Shown: positions 6,742 through 16,102, counted from the first letter of the stretch. The stretch is DNA of 50,252 bases from CAYLHQ01 sp964628935 (GCA_964628935.1 CAZVOE010000007.1:1-50252); one strand, 5' to 3'. The notes: generated by a model not told the origin, from the sequence alone. Translations and numbers: made by a program.

Positions 6742-8818
6742 CGGGCGCGCCCCCGCGTCGGACCCGGTAAAGCCCCCAACCGACGCCGTCTCCCGCGAGT
6801 CGCACGAACCGCTCGGGTCGCGCTTCCATCCAGCCGAGTTCGATCGACGCGGGCTCGAAGCTCATCACCTCGGTGACGCCGCGTCGCTCGAGCCGCGCGA
6901 GCCAGGCGTCGAAATCCGCCGCGGCCTCCAGCTCGCGACCCCCGCCGAAGGGAACGATGCGGCCGTCCTTCGACGACGGGACGTACGCGACGGCGTTCTG
7001 GAGCCGGCTCCCGAAAAACGGGTAGGCGAACCAGTTGTCGAGGGAACGCTTCGGTCCGGAGGTGATCGCGAGGAGGCGCGGCTCTGCCGGGCGGTCGACG
7101 AGCGGGACCGCGGGGGCCCAAGGCCGGACGTCGCGATGGATCATGAAATCGCCGGCGAGCGCGTCGTGACGCAAGGTGTCGCGCGCGATCCCGAGGCACG
7201 CGAGCGCGACGACCGCGACGGCGAGCCGGACGGCGAGCCGGCCCCTTCCGCGGAGCCGGAATGCGGCGCCGAGGACGGCGGCGATCCCCGCGGCGGCGGC
7301 GACGCCGAGCCAGGAGGCCCGGCCGAACCCCCAGCCGAGGTGCCCCGCGAGGGCGTAGAGCGCGAAGGCGCGGAGCACGAAGAGAAAGGCCCTCGACCCC
7401 GACCGGAGTCCGGAGACCGACACGAGCACCGCGAGCGCGAAGAACGGAAGGAGGAAGCGGCTGCTGCTGAAGGTCCAGTAGACCCTCACGGGGGCGAGGG
7501 CGGGAGAGAAGTAAAGCGCGGCGGCGAGGACGAGGGCGGAGCCGAGCAGAACCGCGGCAAAGAGGTCCTTCCGGGCGAGGCGGGCGAAACCGAAGGGCGC
7601 GAGCGCGAGCGCCGCGAGGGAGGCCATCCCGAGCGACTCGCTCCGGAAGATCGGCGCGTGGAAGACGCGCAGGAGCACCTTTCCCTCGCGCACGAACCAG
7701 TCCATCGCCGGGAGCGGACGCGACAGCATCCACTCGACCTCGGGTGGAGCGTGTCCCAGGACCAGGTCCCCGATCCGGATCGGAAGGGGGGAGAAGATCG
7801 CTCCGGTCCTGCGGTACGAGAGCCACAACCACGGTCCGACCGCCGCGAGGAACGCGGCGATTCCCGCGACGGCGAACGGCGCCCGCCGCGCCTTCCCGCG
7901 CGCGAGGGCGAAGAGGAGGAGGAGCGCGAAGAGGATGCCGCAGAGGGGAACCATCGGCAGCTTCGCCGCCGCGGAAACCCCGAAACCGGCGCCTGCGAGC
8001 GCGAGGAGCGACGGAGTTCCCCGGACTCCGCGAAGCCCGAGCGCGAGCGAGGCGACGAGCGCGAAGAGCATCACGGGCTCGACGTAGCCGCTCCCCGGCA
8101 GAACGAAGAGGGTGGGGACCGAGAGGACCGCCCCCGCCGCGGCGGAAGCGTACGGCTCGCGCGCGCCGAGCTCCCGGGCGAGCGCGAGCGACGCGATCGC
8201 GAGGGCGAGACCCTGGGCGACCTCGACGAGGCCGGTCAGCGTGTCGGAGCGCATCGGGAGCATCGCCCACGCCGTGAAGACCTCGCCCCCCGCGAGCATG
8301 TTGCGGTAGTAGGCCCACGGTCCCGTCCCGACCATCGAGTCGACCCCGCCGTTTCGGACCCACATCGCCGCCTTGACCCCGTGGTAGGTCAGCGTGTCCC
8401 AGCCGAGGGGAGGGATCGCGATCGCGCGGAGGACGCCCGGAGCCGCGAGGAGCGCGAAGGCGAGAATCCAGAATCGATGCGGGCTCCGGCGGATCCTACG
8501 GCCGATCCGCACGAGCGCGGCGCCGTCGCGGCGAAGGTCACGAGCGAGCGCCGGCGGTCCTCCGGCGGCGCGCGCCGCGAGCGCCGCCGCGAGCGTCGCG
8601 GCGAGGATCGAGGGAACGAGGGCGAAGAGCCGAAAGGCCGCGAGGACGTGGAAGAGCGCGGTCGCGATCCAGTGGAGCGCGAGGACCGTCGCGACGGCAC
8701 GGAGGAGGATGCCCCGCCTCGGGGCGGCGAAGGCCGCGAGGACGTACGCCGCGAGCGCGAGCCCCCCCGCGATCCAGAGCGCGGCCGCTCCTCTCCACGC
8801 GAGTTCGAGGACGATCAC
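6710..8818 (-). CDS. GT-C type polytopic membrane glycosyltransferase
   Basis: A 702-residue protein with a dozen or so hydrophobic segments and a C-terminal soluble part of about 130 residues. In the first large loop it has GWDTLTYHG (Asp141, His146), the pattern seen in GT-C enzymes of the GT39/ArnT/PMT type that use polyprenyl-phosphate sugars on the outer face of the membrane. The GTG start at 8818 overlaps the stop of the preceding gene by 4 nt (GTGA). It is the last gene of a four-gene minus operon of two sulfatase-fold lipoproteins and two GT-C proteins. Its 3' end overlaps the convergent sulfatase-fold gene by 32 nt. Sugar and acceptor are unknown. Confidence 0.78.
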   Translation of the reverse strand: MIVLELAWRGAAALWIAGGLALAAYVLAAFAAPRRGILLRAVATVLALHWIATALFHVLAAFRLFALVPSILAATLAAALAARAAGGPPALARDLRRDGAALVRIGRRIRRSPHRFWILAFALLAAPGVLRAIAIPPLGWDTLTYHGVKAAMWVRNGGVDSMVGTGPWAYYRNMLAGGEVFTAWAMLPMRSDTLTGLVEVAQGLALAIASLALARELGAREPYASAAAGAVLSVPTLFVLPGSGYVEPVMLFALVASLALGLRGVRGTPSLLALAGAGFGVSAAAKLPMVPLCGILFALLLLFALARGKARRAPFAVAGIAAFLAAVGPWLWLSYRRTGAIFSPLPIRIGDLVLGHAPPEVEWMLSRPLPAMDWFVREGKVLLRVFHAPIFRSESLGMASLAALALAPFGFARLARKDLFAAVLLGSALVLAAALYFSPALAPVRVYWTFSSSRFLLPFFALAVLVSVSGLRSGSRAFLFVLRAFALYALAGHLGWGFGRASWLGVAAAAGIAAVLGAAFRLRGRGRLAVRLAVAVVALACLGIARDTLRHDALAGDFMIHRDVRPWAPAVPLVDRPAEPRLLAITSGPKRSLDNWFAYPFFGSRLQNAVAYVPSSKDGRIVPFGGGRELEAAADFDAWLARLERRGVTEVMSFEPASIELGWMEARPERFVRLAGDGVGWGLYRVRRGGAPVSSPRDTRGS

Positions 8819-10248
8819 GTGCGGCGCGCCCCGCGAGAGATCTTCACGAGGACCTCCCCGGGAGCGGGAGCGTCTTCCGGATCGCTCGACACGCGGAAAG
8901 TCCGCCCGGGAAAGCGCAGCTCGAGCCACGCCTCGACCGAGTAGGGGGCGAGGACGGAGGCTCCTCGGACCGAGGGCCTCCCCGGCGTCACCGGAATCCA
9001 GTCCGGAAGGGTTCCCCCGAGGACGGTCGTTCCGGGACTCGCCCCCTCGACGCGCGATCCGAGACGCTCGAGACATTCCGCGGTCGCCCGCGTCGCCTCG
9101 TCCCACTCGGAGTAGCGGAGGAGAAGGGGGGAGTACCGGCCCTGCCAGACGAGTAGGATCGCGACGGCCGCGGCGAGGAGGGCCGCGGCCCGGGACCGAA
9201 CCCGGAGCGCCGCCTTCGCCCCCTCGACCGCGGCGCCGAGGAGGATCGAGAAGCAAGCGGCGGCGAGGAGGAGGTACCAGGCCTGAATGCCGCCGGCGAG
9301 GGCGTACGTCACGGCGAAGACGAGGAGCCAGAGAAAGGCGACCGCTCCGGCGCGGAGGGACGGCCTCGCCTCCCGGCGCATCGCGGCGGCGGCCAAGCCG
9401 GCGCCGAGGAGGATCGACCACAGGACGACCCAGGGACTTCCCACGACGTCGGCCGCGCGCACCGGCTGCGGCTCGACCAGAAGGGCCCAGACGGCGAGCA
9501 TGGCGCTCGGGATCCGCTCGAGCGACGCCCCGCGCACCGTCTCCCCGTGGCCTCCGATCCCTCCGAGGACGGCGAGGCGGATCGCGACGGCGAGCGCGAG
9601 CGCGATCCAGTGGGGGAGGGTGGCGCGGAAGGAGCCGCGGACGCGCGCCCCGAAGCCGACGCGCTCCGAGAGCGCGAGGACGGTCACGAAGGCGAGGCCC
9701 GGGACGAGGAGACCTGCCTCCTTGCTCATCATCGCGAGGAACCCCGCGACCGCGGCGAAGAGGGCCTTCCGGCCCGGCTCCGGCGGCTGGAGGAAGAGCG
9801 CGAAACCCGTGAAGAGCCAGCACAGGAGATCGGCGCGGCGCGCGACGACGGGAACGACCTCGATGTGGGAGGGGTGCGCGAGGTAGAGGATCGTCGCCGC
9901 GAGCGGTCCCCAGACGGCGTCGCGCCCGAGGAGCCTCCGCGCGGCGAGGAAGACGACGAACCCTCCTGCGCCGAAGAGAAGCACCGAGGTGACCTGGAAA
10001 CCGGTCGGGTCGAGCCCATGGAGGGCGCGGTCGAGCCCGACGCTCAGGTTCAAGACCGGCCGGTAGAAGTCGGGGGCGTACCGTCCCGCCATCAGCTCGG
10101 TTCCCAAGGTTCCGCTCGTGAGGAGAACGGGGTAGGTGTCGTGGCCGACGAATCCGACCGTGAGCGTTTGCCGCGCGAGGAGCGCCGTCGCGAGAATCGC
10201 GAGCGCGAGCGGAGGACCGAAGCACCGAACGCCCGGTGGGAGGGTCAC
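8815..10248 (-). CDS. GT-C type polytopic membrane protein, probable glycosyltransferase
   Basis: A 477-residue polytopic membrane protein with a candidate catalytic Asp in the first external loop (VGHDTYP, Asp37) and the region RYAPDFYRPVLNLS, a pattern common in TMTC/GT39-like proteins. A short soluble tail ends the protein. It starts with an ATGA 4-nt overlap onto the sulfatase-fold gene upstream and ends with a GTGA overlap onto the next GT-C gene, so the four genes should be translated together. Proposed role: adding or modifying an envelope glycan from a lipid-linked sugar. The exact family is uncertain because GT-C families share only sparse motifs. Confidence 0.7.
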   Translation of the reverse strand: MTLPPGVRCFGPPLALAILATALLARQTLTVGFVGHDTYPVLLTSGTLGTELMAGRYAPDFYRPVLNLSVGLDRALHGLDPTGFQVTSVLLFGAGGFVVFLAARRLLGRDAVWGPLAATILYLAHPSHIEVVPVVARRADLLCWLFTGFALFLQPPEPGRKALFAAVAGFLAMMSKEAGLLVPGLAFVTVLALSERVGFGARVRGSFRATLPHWIALALAVAIRLAVLGGIGGHGETVRGASLERIPSAMLAVWALLVEPQPVRAADVVGSPWVVLWSILLGAGLAAAAMRREARPSLRAGAVAFLWLLVFAVTYALAGGIQAWYLLLAAACFSILLGAAVEGAKAALRVRSRAAALLAAAVAILLVWQGRYSPLLLRYSEWDEATRATAECLERLGSRVEGASPGTTVLGGTLPDWIPVTPGRPSVRGASVLAPYSVEAWLELRFPGRTFRVSSDPEDAPAPGEVLVKISRGARRT

Positions 10249-11762
10249 TTCACGTATCCGAGCGACCGCAGCATCTCGAGGTGCTCCTCGGTCATCGGCT
10301 CGGGGGCGGCCCGGTCCGCGGGCGCCCTCCGGAGGTCCTCGACGAGGAGGGCGAGCGCCTCCTCCATGCGCCGGGCCGCCGCCTCCTCTTCGTCCGCCCG
10401 GTCGCGCGTCTCACCGGGGTCGGTCCGCAAGTCGAAGAGGGCGCGCTCGCCGTCGCTCCACCGGAGGAACTTGTGGGAGCCGCGGTAGAGAGCGCGGATC
10501 TCCCGCTCCCACGGAGTGCGATCCCACTCCGGATGGAGGGGCTCGATCGCGCGGAAGGCATCTTCGAAGGCCCCGACGTATTCGGCGAGACGCAGGCGCT
10601 CCTCGAGCGGAGCGCGCAGGCTCACCGCGCGCGTCCCGGCGGGCACTTCGACGCCGGCGGCTTCGAGGAGGGTCGGGAAAAGGTCGTGCGTCATTACGGG
10701 TCGACTCTCGCGCCCCGGCGGGAAGCGCCGTTCGTCGCGGACGAGGAGCGGGACGCGGAGGAGGGGCTCGTAGAGGGAGTACTGGTGGTCGAGGAGGTGG
10801 TGCTCGCCGAGGTGTTCCCCGTGGTCGGAGGTGAGGACGACCACGGTGTTCTCGAGCGCTCCGGCCGCATCGAGCGCCGAGACGAGGTCCCGGAAGAGAT
10901 CGTCGAGCTCGGCGATCGTCGCGTCGTAGGTGGCCGACATGATCTCGAGCTCTTCGACCGAGTACTCGTGGAGGCGGAAGGTGTAGCTCCACAGGGGGAC
11001 CCACGATCGGTCGATCCGGTACGAGCGCTCGACCCGCTCCGGCGACATCATCCGCAGGCGGTACCGTGCGGGGGGGATCCAGGGGCGGTGCGCCTCCATG
11101 TAGTTGAGGAACGCGAAGAACGGTCGGTCCGGATCGCGTTCCTCGAGCCACGCGAGGAGTCCGCGTCCGGCCAGCTCTCCCGCGGCCTTGATGTCCCAAC
11201 CCCCCTTGGGGCGCCCCGCGCGGATCTTCGCGGCGAGCTCGCTCGAAACGTCGTCGGGGGTGATCTTCGAAGCGACGATCCGGAGGGCGTCGTCGCGACG
11301 CTCCGGGTCCCACGGGTGCTCGACGCGGTCGAAGCCGCGGTGGAAGTTCTCGACCGAGGAGACGTGCGGGTTCGCCGAGAAGAGGTAGGTCTCGTAGCCG
11401 GCCGCGCGGAGGAGCTCCGCGAGCGTCGGGTGCCGGTCGTCGAGGAAGAGATGATCGTTCGTCGCGCCGTGCTCCGTCGGGAAGACCCCGGTGAAGAGCG
11501 ACCCGTGGGACGCGACCGTGTAGGGGGCGGGGGAGACGCAGTCGTCGAAGACCCTCGCCCCCCGCGCCCAGGTGTCGAGGAAGGGGGTCGTCGGCTTTCC
11601 GTATCCGTAAACGCCGAGGCGGTCGGCGCGGACCGTGTCCCAGACGACGACCAGGATGTTGGGGCTTCCGGCGGGGGGGAGGGGGCGCGAATCGGCGGGC
11701 CCGCACGCGATCGCGGCGAGGGCGGCGAGGAGGGCGGGGACGAGTCCGGCCCGGGAGTCCAT
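10245..11762 (-). CDS. Sulfatase-fold lipoprotein with Thr nucleophile
   Basis: A 505-residue exported protein with a short signal segment and likely lipidation at Cys20 (LAAIAC). Asp42 in VVVWDTVRADRLG and the SDHGEHLGEH block form the metal site. The activation motif is YTVASHGSLFTG: Thr82 in place of Cys/Ser, Ala in place of the motif Pro and His in place of Arg, so it is the most altered of the four paralogues. The protein ends RSLGYVK, the shared C-terminal motif. The ATG at 11762 follows the stop of the paralogue upstream by 1 nt; its own stop overlaps the next GT-C gene. A longer frame to 11912 exists but lacks a signal peptide and overlaps the upstream gene, so it was not used. Confidence 0.85.
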   Translation of the reverse strand: MDSRAGLVPALLAALAAIACGPADSRPLPPAGSPNILVVVWDTVRADRLGVYGYGKPTTPFLDTWARGARVFDDCVSPAPYTVASHGSLFTGVFPTEHGATNDHLFLDDRHPTLAELLRAAGYETYLFSANPHVSSVENFHRGFDRVEHPWDPERRDDALRIVASKITPDDVSSELAAKIRAGRPKGGWDIKAAGELAGRGLLAWLEERDPDRPFFAFLNYMEAHRPWIPPARYRLRMMSPERVERSYRIDRSWVPLWSYTFRLHEYSVEELEIMSATYDATIAELDDLFRDLVSALDAAGALENTVVVLTSDHGEHLGEHHLLDHQYSLYEPLLRVPLLVRDERRFPPGRESRPVMTHDLFPTLLEAAGVEVPAGTRAVSLRAPLEERLRLAEYVGAFEDAFRAIEPLHPEWDRTPWEREIRALYRGSHKFLRWSDGERALFDLRTDPGETRDRADEEEAAARRMEEALALLVEDLRRAPADRAAPEPMTEEHLEMLRSLGYVK

Positions 11763-11763
11763 C

Positions 11764-13188
11764 TCACTCGTCCTTCGTGCCGGGGACCTCGACGGAGCGC
11801 CCCCCGCCGACGTACCCGAGCGATTCGAGCTGCTCGCGGATCCGCGGGTCGAGCGGTTCGTCTTCGAGCCGCTTCCCCTCTTGAAGCGCCTCGCCCCTCG
11901 CCGTTTCCCCATCGATCGCCGCGAGGAGGTCGGCCCGGAGCGCCTCCACGACGTCGGGCCGCTCCGCGCTCAGGTCCGAAAGCTCGTGGGGGTCGGCGCC
12001 GAGGTCGAAGAGGCGGTCGCCGAGCTTCGGCTGGTGGAGGAACTTCCAGCGGCGCGTCGTCCACGACGCGATCGGGCCCGCGTCGTCGCCGCAGTCGCGG
12101 CCGGTGCGGAGGGAGAGGATGGGCCTTTCGTCGAACTCCCGGGACAGGACGTCGCGGCCGGACGCCTGGGAGACGAACTCCCGCGCGCGCGGCAGCTCGA
12201 GCCGCGCGAGGACGGTCGGGAGGACGTCGATCAACGAAACCACCGGCTCGAATCGCTCCGGCAGGTCTCCGCGCCCTCCGGGGAAGCGGATCAGGAGCGG
12301 CACGCGGAGTTGCTCCTCCCAGTTCCGTCCGTGGGCCGGCCAGTCGTGCTGGTTGAGGCCCTCCCCGTGGTCGGCGGTGACGACGACGACGGTGCGGTCG
12401 AGGAGGCCGCGCTCGCGGACTGCGTTTAGCAGGCGCGCGAGCTGGTCGTCGACGTACCGGATCGCGCCGTCGTAGGCGTTCGTCGCGGGGCGGGTTTTGG
12501 TGGCGAGTTTGCACGGGGCTTCGGCGACGGAGTCCGGGATCCTCCGCTCCGCGAGGAAGCGGTCGAGGCCCGCTTCGTCACGGTACCGCTCGAGGTAGGG
12601 GGAGGGGGGCTTTCGGGGCCAGTGCGGGTCGTACACGTGCACCCAGGCGAAAAACCGCCGCTCCGCCCGGTCCTCGATCCAACGGAGGGCGTGGCCGACC
12701 GTCTCCTCGGCCCGGCACTGTGCCCCCTCCGGCTCGACGAACGTCTCGAAGCCGGCCGCGATCCCGGTGCTCTTCTTGATCGGCGCGGCGCTCACGAAGG
12801 CGCCGGTCGCGTACCCCTCCTCTTTCAGGATCTCCGCGATCGAACGGGCTCCCGGCCGCGAGACGAACCGGTCGCCGCCGTGCTCTTGGTTCGCGAGGAT
12901 CCCGTGCTCGAGGGGGTTGAGGCCGGTGAGGAGCGACACGTGCGAGGGGAGGGTCGTCGCCATCGGGCAGTACGCCCGCTCGAAGAGGACCGACTCGGCG
13001 GCGAGGGCGTCGATCGTCGGGGAGGTGTCGCGGAAGTACCCGTAGCAGCCGAGGTGGTCCGCGCGGAGGGTGTCGATCGTCACGAGGAGGAGGTTCGGCG
13101 CCGCCGCGGTCGCGGAGAGGCCCGAGGGTTCCGATCCGCAGCCGGAAAGGAGGGGGGTAAGGGCGAGGAGCAAGGTCGGCCGGGTCAC
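11764..13188 (-). CDS. Sulfatase-fold lipoprotein with Thr nucleophile, first gene of the GT-C operon
   Basis: A 474-residue lipoprotein (LLSGC, Cys17). The metal-binding opener is LLVTIDTLRADHLG (Asp39) and the second site is VTADHGEGLNQHDW. The activation motif is TTLPSHVSLLTG, with Thr79 at the formylglycine position. The C terminus has ESLGYVGGG followed by a short acidic tail. GTG start at 13188 with GGAGAG about 9 nt upstream. A TATGAT -10 box on the minus strand (plus-strand 13222-13227) lies about 35 nt upstream. It leads the operon sulfatase-sulfatase-GT-C-GT-C, which suggests that all four act on one extracytoplasmic glycan or lipid. Whether it hydrolyses sulfate esters is doubtful given the Thr. 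Confidence 0.85.
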   Translation of the reverse strand: MTRPTLLLALTPLLSGCGSEPSGLSATAAAPNLLLVTIDTLRADHLGCYGYFRDTSPTIDALAAESVLFERAYCPMATTLPSHVSLLTGLNPLEHGILANQEHGGDRFVSRPGARSIAEILKEEGYATGAFVSAAPIKKSTGIAAGFETFVEPEGAQCRAEETVGHALRWIEDRAERRFFAWVHVYDPHWPRKPPSPYLERYRDEAGLDRFLAERRIPDSVAEAPCKLATKTRPATNAYDGAIRYVDDQLARLLNAVRERGLLDRTVVVVTADHGEGLNQHDWPAHGRNWEEQLRVPLLIRFPGGRGDLPERFEPVVSLIDVLPTVLARLELPRAREFVSQASGRDVLSREFDERPILSLRTGRDCGDDAGPIASWTTRRWKFLHQPKLGDRLFDLGADPHELSDLSAERPDVVEALRADLLAAIDGETARGEALQEGKRLEDEPLDPRIREQLESLGYVGGGRSVEVPGTKDE

Positions 13189-13497
13189 GCGATCAGGCTC
13201 TCCGGGCGAGAAAGAGCCGGTATCATACCGTCAGGGCGGGGGGCGAACGAACCCGGTTCCTCGACGGCGAGCTTCCCGAATGACACGCCTCGACGCGATG
13301 AGGCCCCCACCTTTCCACCTCGCCGTTCTCGGGATTCCATTGCGCGATCGCGTCGACCGCTCGACGTTGGCGACGGCGCGCGAGGCGCGGGACCCCTCGC
13401 CACCATGGACGATCCAGTGCGCGAGTTCGGGGTCGTTTCCGGGCGTGACCCGGGAGGGCCGCCCGTTCGGAGCGGGCTTTTGCTACCCTCTGCCGCC
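13189..13497. other. Divergent intergenic region, no gene seen
   Basis: About 309 bp between the minus-strand sulfatase operon and the plus-strand DedA-type gene. On the minus strand it holds TATGAT (plus coordinates 13222-13227) inside the small palindrome GGTATGATACC. On the plus strand it holds the extended -10 at 13481-13489. I see no open frame with family features, no terminator and no RNA gene in the middle part. Confidence 0.6.
13481..13489 (+). promoter_or_regulatory. Extended -10 element (TGCTACCCT) for the DedA-type gene
   Basis: TGC followed by TACCCT fits the TGnTAnnnT extended -10 pattern. GTG 13498 follows 8 nt after the hexamer and there is no Shine-Dalgarno sequence, so the mRNA could be leaderless. 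No -35 is recognisable, as expected for an extended -10. Confidence 0.4.
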
Positions 13498-14166
13498 GTG
13501 ACCGCCCTCCACGCGCCGCATCGAGACCACTCCCGCCGGAAGCACCCGATCACCGGGTGGATGTACCGGCTCAAGGACTGGACCGAGGGGTTCGCGACGC
13601 GACCCCACGCGGTCGCCGCCCTCTTCCTCCTCGCGTTCGCCGAATCGTCGTTCTTTCCGATCCCCCCGGACGTCCTCCTGATCGCCCTCTGCGTCGCGCA
13701 GCCGCGTCGCTCGTTTTACTTCGCCCTCGTGTGCACCGTGGGTTCGGTCCTCGGGGGGCTCGCCGGGTATGCGATCGGGCACTTCCTCTGGTACGACCTC
13801 GCGGGGAACTTCGGGCCGGTCGCACGGTTCTTCTTCGACCACGTCCCCGGGTTCACCGTGGAGGCGTTCGAGAAGGTGCGGGTCCTCTACGAGGAGTGGA
13901 ACTTCTGGGTCGTCTTCACCGCGGGGTTCACGCCGATCCCGTACAAGCTGATCACGATCACCGCGGGCGTCTTCGACATCGACCTCGCGATGTTCACGAT
14001 CGCCTCGATCGCGGGGCGCGCCGGGCGCTTCTTCCTCGTCGGGGCGGCGCTCTACTGGCTCGGCCCCACGGTGCAGCACTTCCTCGAGAAGTACCTCGAG
14101 TGGCTCACCCTCGCGTTCGTGGCGCTCCTCGTCGGCGGCTTCGTCGTGATGAAGTACGCGTTCTGA
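13498..14166 (+). CDS. DedA/YqaA-family (SNARE-associated/VTT) membrane protein
   Basis: About 222 residues (201 if the in-frame ATG at 13561 is used). It has four to five membrane segments, the signature AESSFFPIPPDVLLIAL near the N terminus, a glycine-rich GGLAGYAIG segment, and FTPIPYKLITITAG, the re-entrant loop with the conserved proline/basic pattern of DedA proteins. DedA relatives act in the inner membrane, several of them as undecaprenyl-phosphate or phospholipid flippases/translocases. I start at GTG 13498 because an extended -10 sits 8 nt upstream; ATG 13561 is a fair alternative since YqaA proteins usually begin close to that point. The 3' end overlaps the convergent oxidoreductase gene by 62 nt. 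Confidence 0.82.
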   Translation: MTALHAPHRDHSRRKHPITGWMYRLKDWTEGFATRPHAVAALFLLAFAESSFFPIPPDVLLIALCVAQPRRSFYFALVCTVGSVLGGLAGYAIGHFLWYDLAGNFGPVARFFFDHVPGFTVEAFEKVRVLYEEWNFWVVFTAGFTPIPYKLITITAGVFDIDLAMFTIASIAGRAGRFFLVGAALYWLGPTVQHFLEKYLEWLTLAFVALLVGGFVVMKYAF

Positions 14167-15088
14167 GCGCCGCTTCCGCCCACCGAACCGCCTCGTACCC
14201 GTCGGCGGCGGAAATGGGGACTGGCACCTTTTCCTCGAGGCAGCGCGCGAAGGCCCGGAGCGCCTCGGCGACCGTCGGAACCTCCGGGACGGGTCCGAGA
14301 TCCTCGACGCCGCGCCCCGCGATCCGCACGAATGTGCGGTGGATCAGGTCGGCGTGGAGTTGTCCCTCTTCGCAGGCGACCTCGACTCGAAGCGACGGGC
14401 CCGAGACGACGAACGAGTGGTCGACGGTCGCGAGGATCCCGCCCGGTTCGAGGCGGAGCGTCGCCGCGAACTGATCCTCGGTTCTCGCGGATGCGACGCG
14501 CGCCGTCTCCGCGTGGATCGAGGCGATCTCCGCCCCGGTCAGGAACCGGAGGAGGTCGAAGGCGTGCACCCCCGTGACCCGGACCGCCCCTCCCGAGACC
14601 GGGTCGTCGAACCAGGGCCGCGGCGCGGGGCGGAAGCGCTGGTGGATCGACACGAGTCGCACCGCGCCGAGGGAGACCATCTCCTCCCGCAGCCGGAGGA
14701 CGAGTGAGTCGAAGCGCTGGGTGTGGGCGACCATGAGGGTTACGCCGGTTTTTCGAACCCGCGCGACCACCGCCTCGGCCGACGCGGCGTCGTGCGCGAG
14801 CGGCTTCTCGACGAGGACCGGGCGACCCGCGTCGAGGCAGGCGAGGGCGAGCGGGGCGTGGAGGTCGGGGCGGAGCGAGACGATCACCGCGTCGAGACCC
14901 GCATGCGTCGCGAGGTCGAGGGGATCCGCGACGAACTCGATGCCGTTTTCCGCGGCGAACGCCCGCCCGGCCTCCGCGTCCGCGCGAGAGACCGCGGCGA
15001 GCGTCATGCGGGGGACGTCCCCGCGCAGGAGGTGATTCGCGTAGCGGATCCCGTGGATCCCGAGTCCAGCGAGGCCGACGCGGAGCAT
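14105..15088 (-). CDS. Gfo/Idh/MocA-family NAD(P)-dependent oxidoreductase
   Basis: A 327-residue protein with an N-terminal Rossmann fold (VGLAGLGIHG, residues 4-13) and the family hallmark VEKPLA (Glu95-Lys96-Pro97), followed by the C-terminal alpha/beta substrate domain (VRVTGVHAFDLLRFL). Such enzymes oxidise or reduce sugars, inositols or related polyols; the substrate cannot be told here. The ATG at 15088 overlaps the stop of the rhomboid gene by 1 nt (TGATG). The last roughly 20 residues, rich in Arg and Ser, are read through the end of the convergent DedA-type gene (62-nt overlap) and look like a tail extended by loss of an earlier stop. Confidence 0.85.
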   Translation of the reverse strand: MLRVGLAGLGIHGIRYANHLLRGDVPRMTLAAVSRADAEAGRAFAAENGIEFVADPLDLATHAGLDAVIVSLRPDLHAPLALACLDAGRPVLVEKPLAHDAASAEAVVARVRKTGVTLMVAHTQRFDSLVLRLREEMVSLGAVRLVSIHQRFRPAPRPWFDDPVSGGAVRVTGVHAFDLLRFLTGAEIASIHAETARVASARTEDQFAATLRLEPGGILATVDHSFVVSGPSLRVEVACEEGQLHADLIHRTFVRIAGRGVEDLGPVPEVPTVAEALRAFARCLEEKVPVPISAADGYEAVRWAEAALRTRTSSRRSRRRGAPRTRG

Positions 15089-16101
15089 CAACGCGCCAGG
15101 ACGAGCAGGGCCCCGGCCGGTCCCTCGACCGCCATCCGCCAGAAGGCCCACACGATCACAACGACGCCCGCGATCGGGGCGAGGTCCCAGAGGAACGCGC
15201 TCACGCGGTTCCGGATCGCGCCATAGGGGACGACCCAGCCGAGGAGGAAACCGGCGACGAACCCCGAGAGGTGCGCGACGAAGTCGATCCCGGGGAGGAA
15301 CGAGATGACGAGCATGAGGAGCGCGTTCTGGATCATCACCCGCTTGAGGGCGTTTCCGTAGGCGCCTCCCCGGCGGATCCCGTGGACGAGCATGAGCCCG
15401 AGAAGGCCGCAGAGCGCACCGGAGGCCCCCACCATGTTCACGACGCGAAAGGCCTGGCTCCCGAAGGTGCTCGCGATCCCCGTCACGAGGTAGATCGTCG
15501 CGAAGCGCTCCGTGCCGTACTCCTCCTCCGCGAGAGGGCCGAGTTGCAGGAGAACCATGGTGTTCATCGCGAAGTGAAGAAGGCCCCCGTGGAGGAACAT
15601 CGGGGTCACGAGCCGCCACCACTCTGCGTTCCCGAAGGTGAGGAGGCTGTATCCCGACCCGTAGCGGAGGAGCGTCCCGGGGTCGAAACCGAAGAGATTT
15701 CCCGTCTCGCGCCCCGGGATCGCGAAGGGGACCACGAGCATGACGAGGAAACAGACCCCATTGAGAAGAACGAGGAGCCCCGTCGCGGCGGTCGCTCCCG
15801 GGATCACGTTCGAGAGGAGCCGTCCCAAGCCCGGCGCCCGCACCCGCGAGAGCCCCGCCCCGCACTCGGTGCAGGTCCAGGCCTCCCGCGGCACGAGGGC
15901 GCGGCAGCCGGGGCACATCTTGAAGCGCACCCGGGCCGAGCGGACGGCCATCTCGGAGCGCATCCCCGCTTCCCCGAGCCCGCGCCGGCGCTGATTCCAG
16001 CGCCAGCGCAGGCGCGTGCCGTTCCAGCCGGCGGCGTCCATCGCGGAGGCGAGGAGGTCAACCGCGCGGTCGAGGAGGCCGGGCCGGTTCTCGCCGTTCA
16101 A
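15088..16101 (-). CDS. Rhomboid intramembrane serine protease with N-terminal zinc ribbon
   Basis: A 337-residue protein. Residues 63-80 form a zinc ribbon (CPGC...CTEC; Cys63, 66, 77, 80). The membrane domain follows with the rhomboid features HGGLLHFAMN (171-180), GASG with catalytic Ser227, and HLSGF with catalytic His277. Rhomboids cut membrane proteins within or near their transmembrane segments. The zinc ribbon is cytoplasmic by topology and may bind a partner. The start is a TTG with GAGGG about 9 nt upstream, one nucleotide after the stop of the HAD-ECH gene; an internal ATG at Met21 is possible. It is co-directional with the fatty-acid gene upstream and the oxidoreductase downstream. 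Confidence 0.87.
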   Translation of the reverse strand: MNGENRPGLLDRAVDLLASAMDAAGWNGTRLRWRWNQRRRGLGEAGMRSEMAVRSARVRFKMCPGCRALVPREAWTCTECGAGLSRVRAPGLGRLLSNVIPGATAATGLLVLLNGVCFLVMLVVPFAIPGRETGNLFGFDPGTLLRYGSGYSLLTFGNAEWWRLVTPMFLHGGLLHFAMNTMVLLQLGPLAEEEYGTERFATIYLVTGIASTFGSQAFRVVNMVGASGALCGLLGLMLVHGIRRGGAYGNALKRVMIQNALLMLVISFLPGIDFVAHLSGFVAGFLLGWVVPYGAIRNRVSAFLWDLAPIAGVVVIVWAFWRMAVEGPAGALLVLAR

Positions 16102-16102
16102 G

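Noticed and set aside
5269..13188. Calling the sulfatase-fold lipoproteins classical arylsulfatases
   Set aside because: The CxPxR/SxPxR formylglycine motif is absent; Thr occupies the nucleophile position in each.
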